Shown piece after piece: positions 42,064-50,085 of a stretch of 64,000 bases of DNA. This stretch comes from Demequina maris (GTDB taxonomy: Bacteria > Actinomycetota > Actinomycetes > Actinomycetales > Demequinaceae): positions 1 through 64,000 of the forward strand of contig NZ_BBLX01000005.1 in the NCBI RefSeq assembly GCF_000971155.1, written 5' to 3'. Below the pieces are notes generated by a model that had not been told where the DNA came from, did no database searches, and was given only the letters and a program-made list of their open reading frames with translations. The translations under genes were made by a program, and so were the position numbers. Each line of letters begins with the position of its first letter. Position 1 is the stretch's first letter.

Positions 42064-42717
42064 TCACCCGTGGAAGCGGTAGCCGACGCCGCGCACGGTC
42101 TCGATCGCGTCCGCGCCGAGGCGGGTGCGCAGGTAGCGCACGTACACGTCGAGGACGTTGTCCCGCGACGCGGATCCCCACACCGCGTCGAGCGCCTCGG
42201 CGCGGGTGACGACCCGGTCCGCGTGCTCCATCAGCAGCTGCGCGAGCTGGAGCTCGCGCGGGCTCAGCGCTACGGGCTCCCCGTCGCAGGTGAGGCTCCG
42301 GGCGACGGGGTCGAGCGCGCACCGGCCCACCCGCACGGTCGGGTCCTCGGGCGCGGCCTCGCGGGCACGGGCGCGCAGCCGGATCCGGGCGAGGAGCTCG
42401 TCGAACGAGAACGGCTTGGGCATGTAGTCGTCCGCGCCCCGCTCGAGCCCGCGGACGGTGTCCTCGGCGGAGGTGCGCGCGGTGAGGATGATGACCGGCA
42501 GGTCCGAGCCCGCCGCGCGGAGGCGTCGCAGCACCGTGAAGCCCTCCTGGTCGGGCAGCCCGATGTCGAGGATCATGAGGTCGTGGTCGCCGTCGAGCGC
42601 GGCGGCGAGACCCTCGCGGCCGGTGCGGGCGTGGTCCATGTCGATGCCGGCGGTGCGCAGCCCGTCGCGCAGCGTCGCCACGAGGCGCTGCTCGTCCTCC
42701 ACCAGCAGCACGCGCAT
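42064..42717 (-). CDS. OmpR/PhoB family response regulator
   Basis: 217 residues. Receiver acidic residues E8-D9, phospho-acceptor Asp51 (L-D-I-G-L-P), switch Lys in Y-M-P-K-P-F-S. The winged-helix output has L-S-P-R-E-L-Q-L and ends R-G-V-G-Y-R-F. ATG 42717 shares one base with the kinase stop. Expected targets are the two upstream small secreted protein genes, which share an 18-base site (44702-44719, 45003-45020). Confidence 0.94.
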   Translation of the reverse strand: MRVLLVEDEQRLVATLRDGLRTAGIDMDHARTGREGLAAALDGDHDLMILDIGLPDQEGFTVLRRLRAAGSDLPVIILTARTSAEDTVRGLERGADDYMPKPFSFDELLARIRLRARAREAAPEDPTVRVGRCALDPVARSLTCDGEPVALSPRELQLAQLLMEHADRVVTRAEALDAVWGSASRDNVLDVYVRYLRTRLGADAIETVRGVGYRFHG

Positions 42718-44120
42718 CAGGCCTCCGTCCACGGCACGCGGATCGCGAACGTCGAGCCGCGCCCGGGCATCGACTCGACCTCGAGGGTGCCGCCGTGCGC
42801 CTGGGCGATCGCGCCGACGATGGGCAGACCGAGCCCGAGCCCCTCCGCATCGGGGTCGAGGCGCACGAAGCGCTCGCGGATGCGGGCCACGTGCTCGGGC
42901 GGGATGCCGCGTCCCTCGTCGGAGACGCGCAGCACGAGGTCGGCGCCGTCGTGCACGCTCGCGAGGCGGACCTCGGACCCGTCCGCGGAGAACTTCACCG
43001 CGTTCGCCGCCAGCTGGAGCCATGCCTGGGTGAGGCGCTGGGCGTCGACCACAGCCGTCCCCTCGGCACGCGCCTCGACGCGCCACCCGCGGTCGCCGAG
43101 CGCCGCCATCCGCGTCGCGGCGGCGTCGGTGAGGTCGCCGATGTCGGCGGAACCGAGCCGGAGGAACTCCGGGCGGTCGGCCTTCGCGAGGGTCACGAGG
43201 TCCTCGACGAGCCGCGACATGTCGGCGGCCACGTCGAGGAGCTCGTCCCGGGTGGCCTCGACCTGCTCGGGGTCGCGCGGCTCGAGCAGCTCGAGGCGCG
43301 CCCGGATCACCGTGAGCGGGGTGCGGAGCTCGTGCGACGCATCGTCCAGCAGGCGCCGCTGGTCGGCGAAGGCGCCCTCGAGGCGGTCGAGCATGGCGTT
43401 GACGGTCTGCGACAGGCGTGCGAGGTCGTCGTCCCCGACGATCGGCACGCGGTCGGTGAGGTCGGACTCGCCGATGCGGCGTGCGGTGCGGTCGAGCAGG
43501 CGGATGGGCTCCATGAGGCGACCGACCGTGAGGAAGCCGACGATCCCGACCGCGGCGACGGCGAGCACCGCGACGATCGCGTACACCGTGAAGGTCGCGC
43601 GCAGGTCGCCCAGGCGGGCGCCCTCGTCGATCGCGACGGCGAAGACCGCGACGCGCGCGCCGGTCGAGTCGAGGAACGGGATCGCGGCGGTGGCGTACGA
43701 CGTGACGGGGGTGTCGATCCGCCGGACCTCGACCGCGGTCGTGGTGTCGGTCCAGAGGGCGTCGAGCAGCGCCGCATCGTCCTCGAGCCGCAGCCGGGTG
43801 TCGCTTGCGGGGGCGTAGCGGGCCCGCCCGTCGACGATGGCCACGGCGCCCTCGTCGGTGGTGCCGGTGAAGCGGGCGACGGCGTCGCGCATGAGCGTGT
43901 CGATCCCGGTGGGGTCGTTCTCCGCGATCCACCGGAGGTAGTCGTCGGCCTGCGCCGCCAGCTCGTCGGTGACGGTGCGCTCGACCACGTCGCGCTCGAT
44001 CAGGAAGGCGGTGGTGCCGGCGACCGCGAGCGAGACGGCGCTGAGGGAGACCAGGTAGATCACCACGCGGGCGCGCACGGAGCCCGCGCGGCCGCGCGAC
44101 TGCCGGGACCGTGAGTTCAT
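42717..44120 (-). CDS. Sensor histidine kinase, HisKA/OmpR-system type
   Basis: 467 residues. Two membrane helices (about 18-40 and 155-180) bracket an extracytoplasmic sensor of about 115 residues. A HAMP domain follows, then the HisKA motif D-D-A-S-H-E-L-R-T-P-L with the phospho-His, N-box A-N-A-V-K-F, D-E-G-R-G-I-P and L-G-L-G-L-P. ATG 44120 preferred; an in-frame GTG lies two codons upstream. The Asp-Asp-Ala of the HisKA motif is written with a GGACGATGC word (43339). Confidence 0.93.
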   Translation of the reverse strand: MNSRSRQSRGRAGSVRARVVIYLVSLSAVSLAVAGTTAFLIERDVVERTVTDELAAQADDYLRWIAENDPTGIDTLMRDAVARFTGTTDEGAVAIVDGRARYAPASDTRLRLEDDAALLDALWTDTTTAVEVRRIDTPVTSYATAAIPFLDSTGARVAVFAVAIDEGARLGDLRATFTVYAIVAVLAVAAVGIVGFLTVGRLMEPIRLLDRTARRIGESDLTDRVPIVGDDDLARLSQTVNAMLDRLEGAFADQRRLLDDASHELRTPLTVIRARLELLEPRDPEQVEATRDELLDVAADMSRLVEDLVTLAKADRPEFLRLGSADIGDLTDAAATRMAALGDRGWRVEARAEGTAVVDAQRLTQAWLQLAANAVKFSADGSEVRLASVHDGADLVLRVSDEGRGIPPEHVARIRERFVRLDPDAEGLGLGLPIVGAIAQAHGGTLEVESMPGRGSTFAIRVPWTEA

Positions 44121-44149
44121 CGTCACCTTCCGGCGCCACGCTACCGGGA

Positions 44150-44680
44150 TCAGTCGTCGTCGTGCTCGGTCTCGTGCGTCCCGGAGTCGTCGTCCGAGTC
44201 GTCGTGCGCGTCGTCAGAGCCGTCGTCGGTCGAGGAGCGGTCGTCGGAGCGCTCGGCGTGCTCCGCGTCGTCCGAGGAGTCGTCGTCGCCCGAGCGGGGC
44301 GCGGTGCCGAGGCGGGTGTCGCCCGGCGGCAGCGCGACGTCGTCGTCGTCCACGCCGCCCTCGTGATCGTCGTCGTGGTCGTCGTCGAGGTCGTCGACCG
44401 ACGGGCTGTGGGGCACCGTCGCGAGGACGTCGTCCGACGACCTGCCGGATCCGCTCGAGCCGCCCGAGTCGTCGCGCGAGTCGGGGGAGGAGGACGAGGA
44501 CGAGGACGTCTCGGGGGTGGAGGAGGAGCTGCTCTCGACGACGACCGCGTCGCCCACGGTGGGGTCGGGGTCCGCGTCGGAGGAGGAGCGGGCGATGGCG
44601 GTGGCGCCGACGCCCACGCCGATGAGGATCGCGGACGAGGCCGCGATGGTGGCCGCGAATCGTGCTGCTGAGGTGTTCAT
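44150..44680 (-). CDS. Acidic Ser/Asp-rich exported or membrane-anchored protein
   Basis: 176 residues, not recognised as a family. An N-terminal hydrophobic segment (about 8-30, A-A-T-I-A-A-S-S-A-I-L-I-G) acts as signal or anchor. The rest is low complexity: Ser runs (about 50-70) and Asp/His/Glu clusters, with about a third of all residues Asp or Glu. Such tails can bind cations or form a disordered surface spacer. It lies directly upstream of the OmpR-type kinase on the same strand and has the shared operator (44702-44719) before it. Metal or cation sensing is speculation. Confidence 0.65.
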   Translation of the reverse strand: MNTSAARFAATIAASSAILIGVGVGATAIARSSSDADPDPTVGDAVVVESSSSSTPETSSSSSSSPDSRDDSGGSSGSGRSSDDVLATVPHSPSVDDLDDDHDDDHEGGVDDDDVALPPGDTRLGTAPRSGDDDSSDDAEHAERSDDRSSTDDGSDDAHDDSDDDSGTHETEHDDD

Positions 44681-44701
44681 GACCCCAGGATCGTCCGCGG
44701 C

Positions 44702-44719
44702 CTCTGAGAGTCCTCTCAG
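44702..44719 (-). promoter_or_regulatory. Shared operator, copy A
   Basis: Minus strand CTGAGAGGACTCTCAGAG. It matches copy B (45003-45020) at 14 of 18 bases and contains an 8-bp inverted repeat. It lies about 25 bases before the ATG of the acidic protein gene. Candidate site of the adjacent OmpR-type regulator. Confidence 0.55.
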
Positions 44720-44970
44720 ACGGCCGGCTCGTCCTCGTCGTCGCGGCCCTTGCGCACCGTGACGTCCTGCGTGGGCATCACCGCGGGCAGGTCGACGGGC
44801 GGGCGCAGCGAGTGCGGCGGATCGTCGCGGTCGGCGGGCGTGCTGGCCGGCGCATCGTCCTCCGCGCCGAGGGAGGCGCGCGGGGTCGCCCCCGCGGCGG
44901 ACGCGGCGCCCACGAGGAGCGAGCCGGCGGCGAGGAACGTCACGGCGAGGCGGGTGGCGGTGTGCTTCAT
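44716..44970 (-). CDS. Small secreted acidic protein
   Basis: 84 residues. Signal peptide with hydrophobic V-T-F-L-A-A-G-S-L-L-V-G and cleavage region A-S-A-A-G-A near residue 28. The mature part is Pro/Asp-rich with a basic-acidic C-terminus (R-K-G-R-D-D-E-D-E). Family not recognised. Same operon direction as the acidic Ser/Asp protein and kinase, with its own copy of the operator upstream (45003-45020). Confidence 0.6.
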   Translation of the reverse strand: MKHTATRLAVTFLAAGSLLVGAASAAGATPRASLGAEDDAPASTPADRDDPPHSLRPPVDLPAVMPTQDVTVRKGRDDEDEPAV

Positions 44971-45002
44971 GACGTCAGCATGCGTCCCGGACCCTGGGAG
45001 CC

Positions 45003-45020
45003 CGCCGAGAGCCCGCTCAG
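45003..45020 (-). promoter_or_regulatory. Shared operator, copy B
   Basis: Minus strand CTGAGCGGGCTCTCGGCG, about 35 bases before the small secreted protein ATG and 10 bases past the ABC permease stop. Counterpart of 44702-44719. Confidence 0.5.
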
Positions 45021-45029
45021 GGGCGGCTG

Positions 45030-45848
45030 TCAGTTGTCGTCGTGGCGCGTCCAGCGGAACGTGCGCACCGCGAGCACGAGCCCCACGATCACCCAGATCG
45101 TCAGCACGATCGCGGTCGCGGGGTGCTGCCACGAGCCGTTGACCTCGGCGGACTCGAAGCTCTCCGGGAGGAACACCGAGCGCATGCCCTGCGCGAGCCA
45201 CTTGAGCGGGAAGATCGCCGCGACGTGCTGGAGGAACGTGGGGATCTGCGTGTAGACGAGGAAGACGCCCGACGTGAACTGCAGGAACAGCACGATCGGC
45301 GTGATGATCGCCGAGCCCGCCTTCGCGTTGCGCAGCAGCGAGGACATCGCGATGCCGAGGGTCGTGGACGCGGCGGTGCCGAGCAGGAACACCCACGTGA
45401 ACGTCCACCAGCCGGAGCCGGACGGCAGCGTCGCGTCGTACATCACGACGCCGATCGCGACGAGCGCGGCGACCTGGACCACCGAGACGATGAGCACCTG
45501 CGCGACCTTCGCCGCGAAGAACGCGGTGGGCGGCAGCGGCGTGCCGTGGACGCGCTTGAGCACGTCCTCGTCGCGATCGATCGCGATCGACATCGCGAGC
45601 GACTGGAAGCCGGTGTTGAGGATGCCGGAGGCGACCATGCCGGGCAGGAAGTACGCCGCGAAGGTCACGCCGGGGGCGATCTCCTGCCCGCCGAACACCG
45701 AGCCGAACAGCACCAGCAGCATCATCGGGAAGAAGAAGATGAAGACCATCTGCTCGCGGCTGCGCAGGAACTCCTTGAGCTCGACCACGAGCCGGCTGCG
45801 GGTCATCGAGGTCCACGTGGGCGCGGACGATGCGGTGACGGCGGTCAT
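45030..45848 (-). CDS. ABC-2 type transporter permease
   Basis: 272-residue exporter membrane subunit with six helices in the usual ABC-2 spacing, starting near F-F-F-P-M-M-L-L-V-L-F-G (about 38) and ending in a helix before R-T-F-R-W-T-R. Overlaps its ATPase gene by four bases. Substrate unknown; drugs, lipids or polysaccharide are typical. Its N-terminal Ala-Ser-Ser is encoded by a GGACGATGC word on the opposite strand (45825). Confidence 0.9.
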   Translation of the reverse strand: MTAVTASSAPTWTSMTRSRLVVELKEFLRSREQMVFIFFFPMMLLVLFGSVFGGQEIAPGVTFAAYFLPGMVASGILNTGFQSLAMSIAIDRDEDVLKRVHGTPLPPTAFFAAKVAQVLIVSVVQVAALVAIGVVMYDATLPSGSGWWTFTWVFLLGTAASTTLGIAMSSLLRNAKAGSAIITPIVLFLQFTSGVFLVYTQIPTFLQHVAAIFPLKWLAQGMRSVFLPESFESAEVNGSWQHPATAIVLTIWVIVGLVLAVRTFRWTRHDDN

Positions 45849-46720
45849 GCCTGGGCCTCCTCGGTCTCGCGGGCGGCGCTCGCGGCGTCGTCGATGAGCT
45901 GGAGGTAGACGTCCTCGAGGGACGGATGGACCACCTCGAGCCCCGCGATCTCGCCGTCGTGGCGCGCGAGCAGGTCGCGCAGCAGCGCGGTGGGCGTCGC
46001 GGTCTCCTCCACGCGCCGCGTGCCTCCCTCGGTCCAGGTCACGCGCGCGGCGGACGCGCGCGAGCGGAGGCCGGCGGGGGTGTCGAGCGCGACCATGCGG
46101 CCCGCGGCGATGATGCCGATGCGGTCGGCCAGGTGGTCGGCCTCGTCGAGGTAGTGCGTGGTGAGCAGGATCGTGGTGCCGTCGCCCCGCAGCCCGTCGA
46201 TGAGGGTCCAGAACTGGCGGCGCGCCTCGGGGTCGAATCCCGTGGTGGGCTCGTCGAGGAACACCAGCTCGGGCCGGCCGATCACCGCGAGCGCGACGTC
46301 GAGGCGGCGGCGCTGGCCGCCCGACAGGGTCGCGGGCTTGGCGCCGGCCTTCTCGGTGAGGCCCACGGCGTCGAGCGTCTCGTCGACGTCGCGGGGGTCG
46401 GGGTAGAGGCTCGCGGCGTAGCGCAGCGATTCGGCGGCCGTGAGGGCGCCGTGCTCGGACGTGCCCTGGAGCATCACGCCCACGCGGGTGCGCCAGTGCC
46501 GGGGCGCGTGCTGCGGGTCCGCGCCGAGCACGGTGACGTCGCCCGCCGTGCGCTTGCGGAAGCCCTCGAGGATCTCGACGGTGGTGGACTTGCCCGCGCC
46601 GTTCGGGCCCAGCAGCGCGAACACCTCGCCCGTCGGGATCTCGAGGTCGATGCCGTCGACGGCGTGCAGGTCGCCGTAGTGCTTGTGCAGCCCCGCGATG
46701 GAGATGGCCGGTTCGGTCAT
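45845..46720 (-). CDS. ABC transporter ATP-binding protein (DrrA/NatA-like)
   Basis: 291-residue ATPase of the ABC-2 exporter. Walker A G-P-N-G-A-G-K-S-T, signature L-S-G-G-Q-R-R-R-L-D, Walker B L-V-F-L-D-E-P-T-T-G-F-D, then H-Y-L-D-E-A. The C-terminal extension (about 220-291) is usual for this group. ATG 46720 is chosen at the family start; in-frame extension upstream runs into a terminator. Confidence 0.93.
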   Translation of the reverse strand: MTEPAISIAGLHKHYGDLHAVDGIDLEIPTGEVFALLGPNGAGKSTTVEILEGFRKRTAGDVTVLGADPQHAPRHWRTRVGVMLQGTSEHGALTAAESLRYAASLYPDPRDVDETLDAVGLTEKAGAKPATLSGGQRRRLDVALAVIGRPELVFLDEPTTGFDPEARRQFWTLIDGLRGDGTTILLTTHYLDEADHLADRIGIIAAGRMVALDTPAGLRSRASAARVTWTEGGTRRVEETATPTALLRDLLARHDGEIAGLEVVHPSLEDVYLQLIDDAASAARETEEAQA

Positions 46721-46768
46721 GCCGTCGAGCCTAGCCACGCATCGTCGCTGGTGCCTCGTCCGGACGAC

Positions 46769-46808
46769 GGAAGGCCCGCATCGTCCGCGGGGACGATGCG
46801 GGCCTTCC
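46769..46808 (-). terminator. Terminator after the aminotransferase, built from two GGACGATGC words
   Basis: Perfect 18-bp stem: 46769-46786 pairs with 46791-46808, loop GCGG. The central nine pairs of each arm next to the loop are GCATCGTCC and GGACGATGC. It lies 20 bases past the aminotransferase stop. Confidence 0.9.
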
Positions 46809-46827
46809 GGTCGCTTCTCGGGTGCGC

Positions 46828-48039
46828 CTATTGCGCGAGCAGCCTCTGGATGCGGGTGACGCCCTCGACGAGGTCGTCGTCGCCGAGCGCGTAGCTGAGG
46901 CGCAGGAAGCCGGACGGGCCGAAGGCCTCGCCGGGCACCACGGCCACCTCGGCCTGCTCGAGGATCACGGTGGCGAGGTCCGCGGACGACGTGATCTCGA
47001 CGCCGCCGACGGTGCGGCCGATGAGGCCCTCGACCGACGGGTACGCGTAGAACGCGCCCTTCGGGGTGGGGCACACGACGCCGTCGATCGCGCGGAGCAT
47101 GTCGACCATCGTGCGGCGGCGGCGGTCGAAGGCCTCGCGCATCTCGTGGACCTCCTCGAGGCCGCCCTCGAGGGCCGCGATCGCGGCACGCTGGCTGACG
47201 TTCGCGACGTTGCTCGTGAGGTGGCTCTGGAAGTTGGAGGCCGCCTTGGTGACGTCGGCGGGCGCGATCATCCATCCCACGCGCCAGCCGGTCATGGCGT
47301 AGGTCTTGGCGACGCCGTTGACGACGATGCACTGGTCGGCGAGCTCGGGCACCGCGCGGACGATCGGGGTGAAGACCGCGTCGTCGTAGAGGAGGTGCTC
47401 GTAGATCTCGTCGGTGATCACCCAGATGCCGTGCTCGACGGCCCACTCGCCGATCGCCTTGGTCTGCTCGGGGGAGTAGACCGCGCCGGTCGGGTTCGAG
47501 GGGCTGCAGAACAGCAGCGCCTTGGTCTTGTCGGTGCGGGCGGCCTCGAGCTGCTCGACCGTGACGAGGTAGCCCTGGTCGGCGCCGGCGAAGACCTCGA
47601 CCGGGGTGCCGCCGGCGAGCGAGATCGCCTCGGGGTAGGTGGTCCAGTACGGCGCGGGGAGGAGGACCTCGTCGCCCGGGTCGACGATGCTGGCGAAGGC
47701 CTGGAACACGGCCTGCTTGCCGCCGTTGGTCACCACGACGTTGGCGGGGTCGACCTCGTAGCCGGAGTCGCGCAGCGTCTTCGCGGCGATGGCCTTCTTG
47801 AGCTCGGGCAGGCCCGTCGCGGGCGTGTAGCGGTGGTTCTTGGGGTCGTGCACGGCCGCCGCGGCGGCGTCCACGATGAACTCCGGTGTCGGGAAGTCGG
47901 GCTCGCCGGCGCCGAACCCGATGACGGGGCGGCCGGCGGCCTTCAGCGCCTTCGCCTTCGAGTCGACGGCGAGGGTGGCGGACGGCGCGATGGCGCCGAG
48001 GCGGGCAGAGACGCGGCGGGCGGGCTTCATGGGGGTCAT
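46828..48039 (-). CDS. Pyridoxal-phosphate aminotransferase, aspartate aminotransferase type
   Basis: 403-residue fold-type I enzyme (class I/II). Marks are G-A-G-E-P-D-F-P-T near residue 43, N-G-G-K-Q-A for the phosphate, S-P-S-N-P-T-G, D-E-I-Y-E-H for the cofactor Asp, and [11 protein letters not shown] with the Schiff-base Lys near 245. Aspartate:2-oxoglutarate is the expected reaction. Its place upstream of tRNA-Trp and secE is common in actinobacteria. A single transcript with its own terminator. Confidence 0.93.
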   Translation of the reverse strand: MTPMKPARRVSARLGAIAPSATLAVDSKAKALKAAGRPVIGFGAGEPDFPTPEFIVDAAAAAVHDPKNHRYTPATGLPELKKAIAAKTLRDSGYEVDPANVVVTNGGKQAVFQAFASIVDPGDEVLLPAPYWTTYPEAISLAGGTPVEVFAGADQGYLVTVEQLEAARTDKTKALLFCSPSNPTGAVYSPEQTKAIGEWAVEHGIWVITDEIYEHLLYDDAVFTPIVRAVPELADQCIVVNGVAKTYAMTGWRVGWMIAPADVTKAASNFQSHLTSNVANVSQRAAIAALEGGLEEVHEMREAFDRRRRTMVDMLRAIDGVVCPTPKGAFYAYPSVEGLIGRTVGGVEITSSADLATVILEQAEVAVVPGEAFGPSGFLRLSYALGDDDLVEGVTRIQRLLAQ

Positions 48040-48082
48040 TGTTCCACCTCGCGTGGCGCGCGGCGGCCCGCCCGCGTCCCGC

Positions 48083-48496
48083 CTAGGCGAGGGCGCGCGC
48101 CTTCAGCCTCTCGAATTCCTCCGGGGTGATCGCTCCGGAGTCCAGCAGCTCCTTCGCGCGCGCGATCTCGGTGGACGGCTGGCGGGTGAGCGTCTCGATG
48201 TCGGCGTCGTCGTACATGAGGCTGCGTGTGTAGTCGACCTCCTCCGCGCGGTAGTCCCGCGCCGCGGCCATGTCGCGCTCCGCCATGCCCCGACCCCGCG
48301 CAAGGAGGTAGATGAGCGCCCCGAGCATCGGCAGCAGGATCAGGAGCAGCGTCCACAGGATCTTGCCGCCGACGCCGAGCTCCTCGTCGCGCCACGCGTC
48401 GATGACGAACTTGATGATCAGGAAGATGAACAGGATCCAGATGGTGAGCCACAGCGACCACCAGAGGATGTTGAGGAAGTTCGCGAAGAAGTCCAT
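48083..48496 (-). CDS. Membrane protein with PLD-N-type helices and C-terminal SHOCT motif
   Basis: 137 residues. Two N-terminal helices (about 8-32 and 44-68, very Trp/Leu/Ile-rich) match the phospholipase D nuclease N-terminal region, which is only a membrane anchor. The C-terminal 30 residues read [14 protein letters not shown] and E-E-F-E-R-L-K, the SHOCT helix pair thought to mediate oligomerisation. No catalytic domain. Function unknown. Confidence 0.83.
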   Translation of the reverse strand: MDFFANFLNILWWSLWLTIWILFIFLIIKFVIDAWRDEELGVGGKILWTLLLILLPMLGALIYLLARGRGMAERDMAAARDYRAEEVDYTRSLMYDDADIETLTRQPSTEIARAKELLDSGAITPEEFERLKARALA

Positions 48497-48675
48497 GACG
48501 ATGCCCCTCTCGCCGGCGGCGCCATGCCGCCCGGTCGATTCTCACGCTATGCCCGGACGCGTCCGGATGCGCGAGATGCCCCGGATGATGTCCACGGGGT
48601 CGCGAGGCGCCCTGATTCTCCCCATCTGCGAGGGAGTTCTGCGACCCCAGTCTGGTCCGCGCGCACGCTCGCCTC

Positions 48676-49566
48676 ATGGATCCGGTCAGCCTCGTGACGG
48701 TCAACGGCGACGTGATGAGACGGGCTGACGCGGTCGCTGCCGGAGTGAGCCGCCATGCGATCGATCGTGCGCTCGCGGGCGGCGAGCTCATCGCGCCCGC
48801 ACATGGCGTCCTGGCGTTGCCCGCCTTGACGCCGGCCGCGCTCGCGGCAGCGTCCGCACGAGCCCGGCTGACGTGCGTGTCCGCGGTCGCGCAGGCGGGG
48901 CTTCCCGTGATGGGACGTCCCCGCCTGACCCACGTCGCCACCTCGACGCGCGGTCACGGGCCCCGGGCGCGCGGGGCGCTGCGGGTCCACTTCGCGAGCG
49001 AGGTCGGGCGCTCGCTCGCTCCCATGCCGGTCGCGGCGGCGCTCGACCACGCGGGTCGTTGCGTGGGCGAACGCGCCCATCTCGTCATGCTCGACGCCGC
49101 ACTGCGGGCGGGCCTGGTCAAGGGCGGCGATCTTGCGAGCTGGACGGCCACCGGCGGTCGGCGGCGCTCCTGGCTGCTCGAGCACTGCGATCCGCGCGCC
49201 GAATCGGCTCAGGAGACGCTGGCGCGGATCGACCTGGTCGAGGGTGGGCTGCGTGCGGTCCCGCAGGTGTACGTGGATGGTGTCGGCCGGGTGGACCTGA
49301 TGGTGGAGGGCGTGCTCGCGTTGGAGATCGACGGGCGCGGCTATCACGACGGAGATGACGCGTTCACACGCGATCGCCGGCGCGACCGCACGATGCTCAG
49401 GGGCGGGGTGCCGACAGCGCGGTTCACCGCGGCTGAGATCGAGCGCGCGCGTCGAGGCGAGCTGGCGCGCGAGGTACGAGGCATCCTCGGTGCGCTTGGC
49501 CAGCGGGTGCAGGCGGCTCGGAAAGCGGGCGGATCGCCACCTCGCCCGCGTTTCGGGTCGCTGTGA
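48676..49566 (+). CDS. AbiEi-antitoxin-like winged helix with DUF559/PD-(D/E)XK-like C-terminal domain
   Basis: 296 residues. The N-terminal 60 residues form a helix-turn-helix with A-A-G-V-S-R-H-A-I-D as in AbiEi-like antitoxin domains. The C-terminal 110 residues carry A-E-S-A-Q-E-T-L-A-R, G-R-V-D-L-M-V and L-A-L-E-I-D-G-R-G-Y-H, then F-x-x-D-R-R-R-D, a nuclease-like D...ExD core seen in DUF559/Vsr-fold proteins. No toxin gene is adjacent. Defence or DNA repair is possible, but unproven. Its last six codons lie in a 64-base repeat (49545-49608). Confidence 0.72.
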   Translation: MDPVSLVTVNGDVMRRADAVAAGVSRHAIDRALAGGELIAPAHGVLALPALTPAALAAASARARLTCVSAVAQAGLPVMGRPRLTHVATSTRGHGPRARGALRVHFASEVGRSLAPMPVAAALDHAGRCVGERAHLVMLDAALRAGLVKGGDLASWTATGGRRRSWLLEHCDPRAESAQETLARIDLVEGGLRAVPQVYVDGVGRVDLMVEGVLALEIDGRGYHDGDDAFTRDRRRDRTMLRGGVPTARFTAAEIERARRGELAREVRGILGALGQRVQAARKAGGSPPRPRFGSL

Positions 49567-49745
49567 CGCGGTTTGCGGGTGGATCGCGCATCGACCCGCG
49601 ATCCAGGTCGTGGTGGGCGCGGCGCCACGCATGGGATCGGGAGAGCCGCAGGTCCTCGAACGCGGGTCGATCGCTGATCGACCCGCGTTTCGGGTCGCCG
49701 TGACCCGGTTTGCGGGTGGATCGCGCATCGGCCCGCGATCCGGGT
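49545..49745. repeat. Pair of 64-base direct repeats with internal palindromes
   Basis: Units 49545-49608 and 49682-49745 differ at only 4 of 64 bases. The first starts inside the preceding gene and includes its stop. Each holds GGATCGCG...CGCGATCC symmetry. Between them 49660-49688 is a perfect 13-bp hairpin that runs into the second copy. The rest of 49567-49963 shows no gene. Confidence 0.75.
49660..49688. repeat. Perfect hairpin inside the 49.6-kb repeat region
   Basis: ACGCGGGTCGATC (49660-49672), loop GCT, GATCGACCCGCGT (49676-49688). It may terminate the AbiEi-like gene or be part of a REP-like element. Confidence 0.6.
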
Positions 49746-49838
49746 TGGAGCGACCGGTGGTCGGGGCGCATCCTGAGGGGCGCTAGGCTGTCCGAGCGCA
49801 CATGGCGGGCGGCGACGAGGCCGGCCCACGGGCACGGG

Positions 49839-49868
49839 TTCGACTTCCCGGCTCGAACCGCGTAACAT
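49839..49868 (+). promoter_or_regulatory. Putative promoter of the tRNA-Trp/secE/nusG unit
   Basis: TTCGAC (49839-49844), 18-base spacer, TAACAT (49863-49868), about 95 bases upstream of tRNA-Trp. Confidence 0.45.
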
Positions 49869-49963
49869 GTGACGTCGGCGATTGACGTTCGTCAGGCTGG
49901 TCCGCGCCCTCGAGGCGGGGATCACCGGACGGGATCGAGCGCCGCGGGGGTGAAGACCCCCGA

Positions 49964-50036
49964 AGGGCAGTGGCGCAATTGGTAGCGCACCGGTCTCCAA
50001 AACCGGCGGTTGTGGGTTCGAGTCCCTCCTGCCCTG
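49964..50036 (+). tRNA. tRNA-Trp (CCA)
   Basis: Acceptor AGGGCAG/CTGCCCT; anticodon stem CCGGT/ACCGG, loop CTCCAAA, anticodon CCA at 49997-49999. The T stem has one T-T mismatch. 3' CCA not encoded. Directly precedes secE, the conserved actinobacterial order. Confidence 0.95.
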
Positions 50037-50085
50037 CGTACGCGGGGATCTCCCGTGAGCGCAATCCAGAGAGAAGGACTTTTCG

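Noticed and set aside
49545-49745. CRISPR array
   Set aside because: Only two long repeats with a single 73-base interval, internal palindromes and no cas genes.
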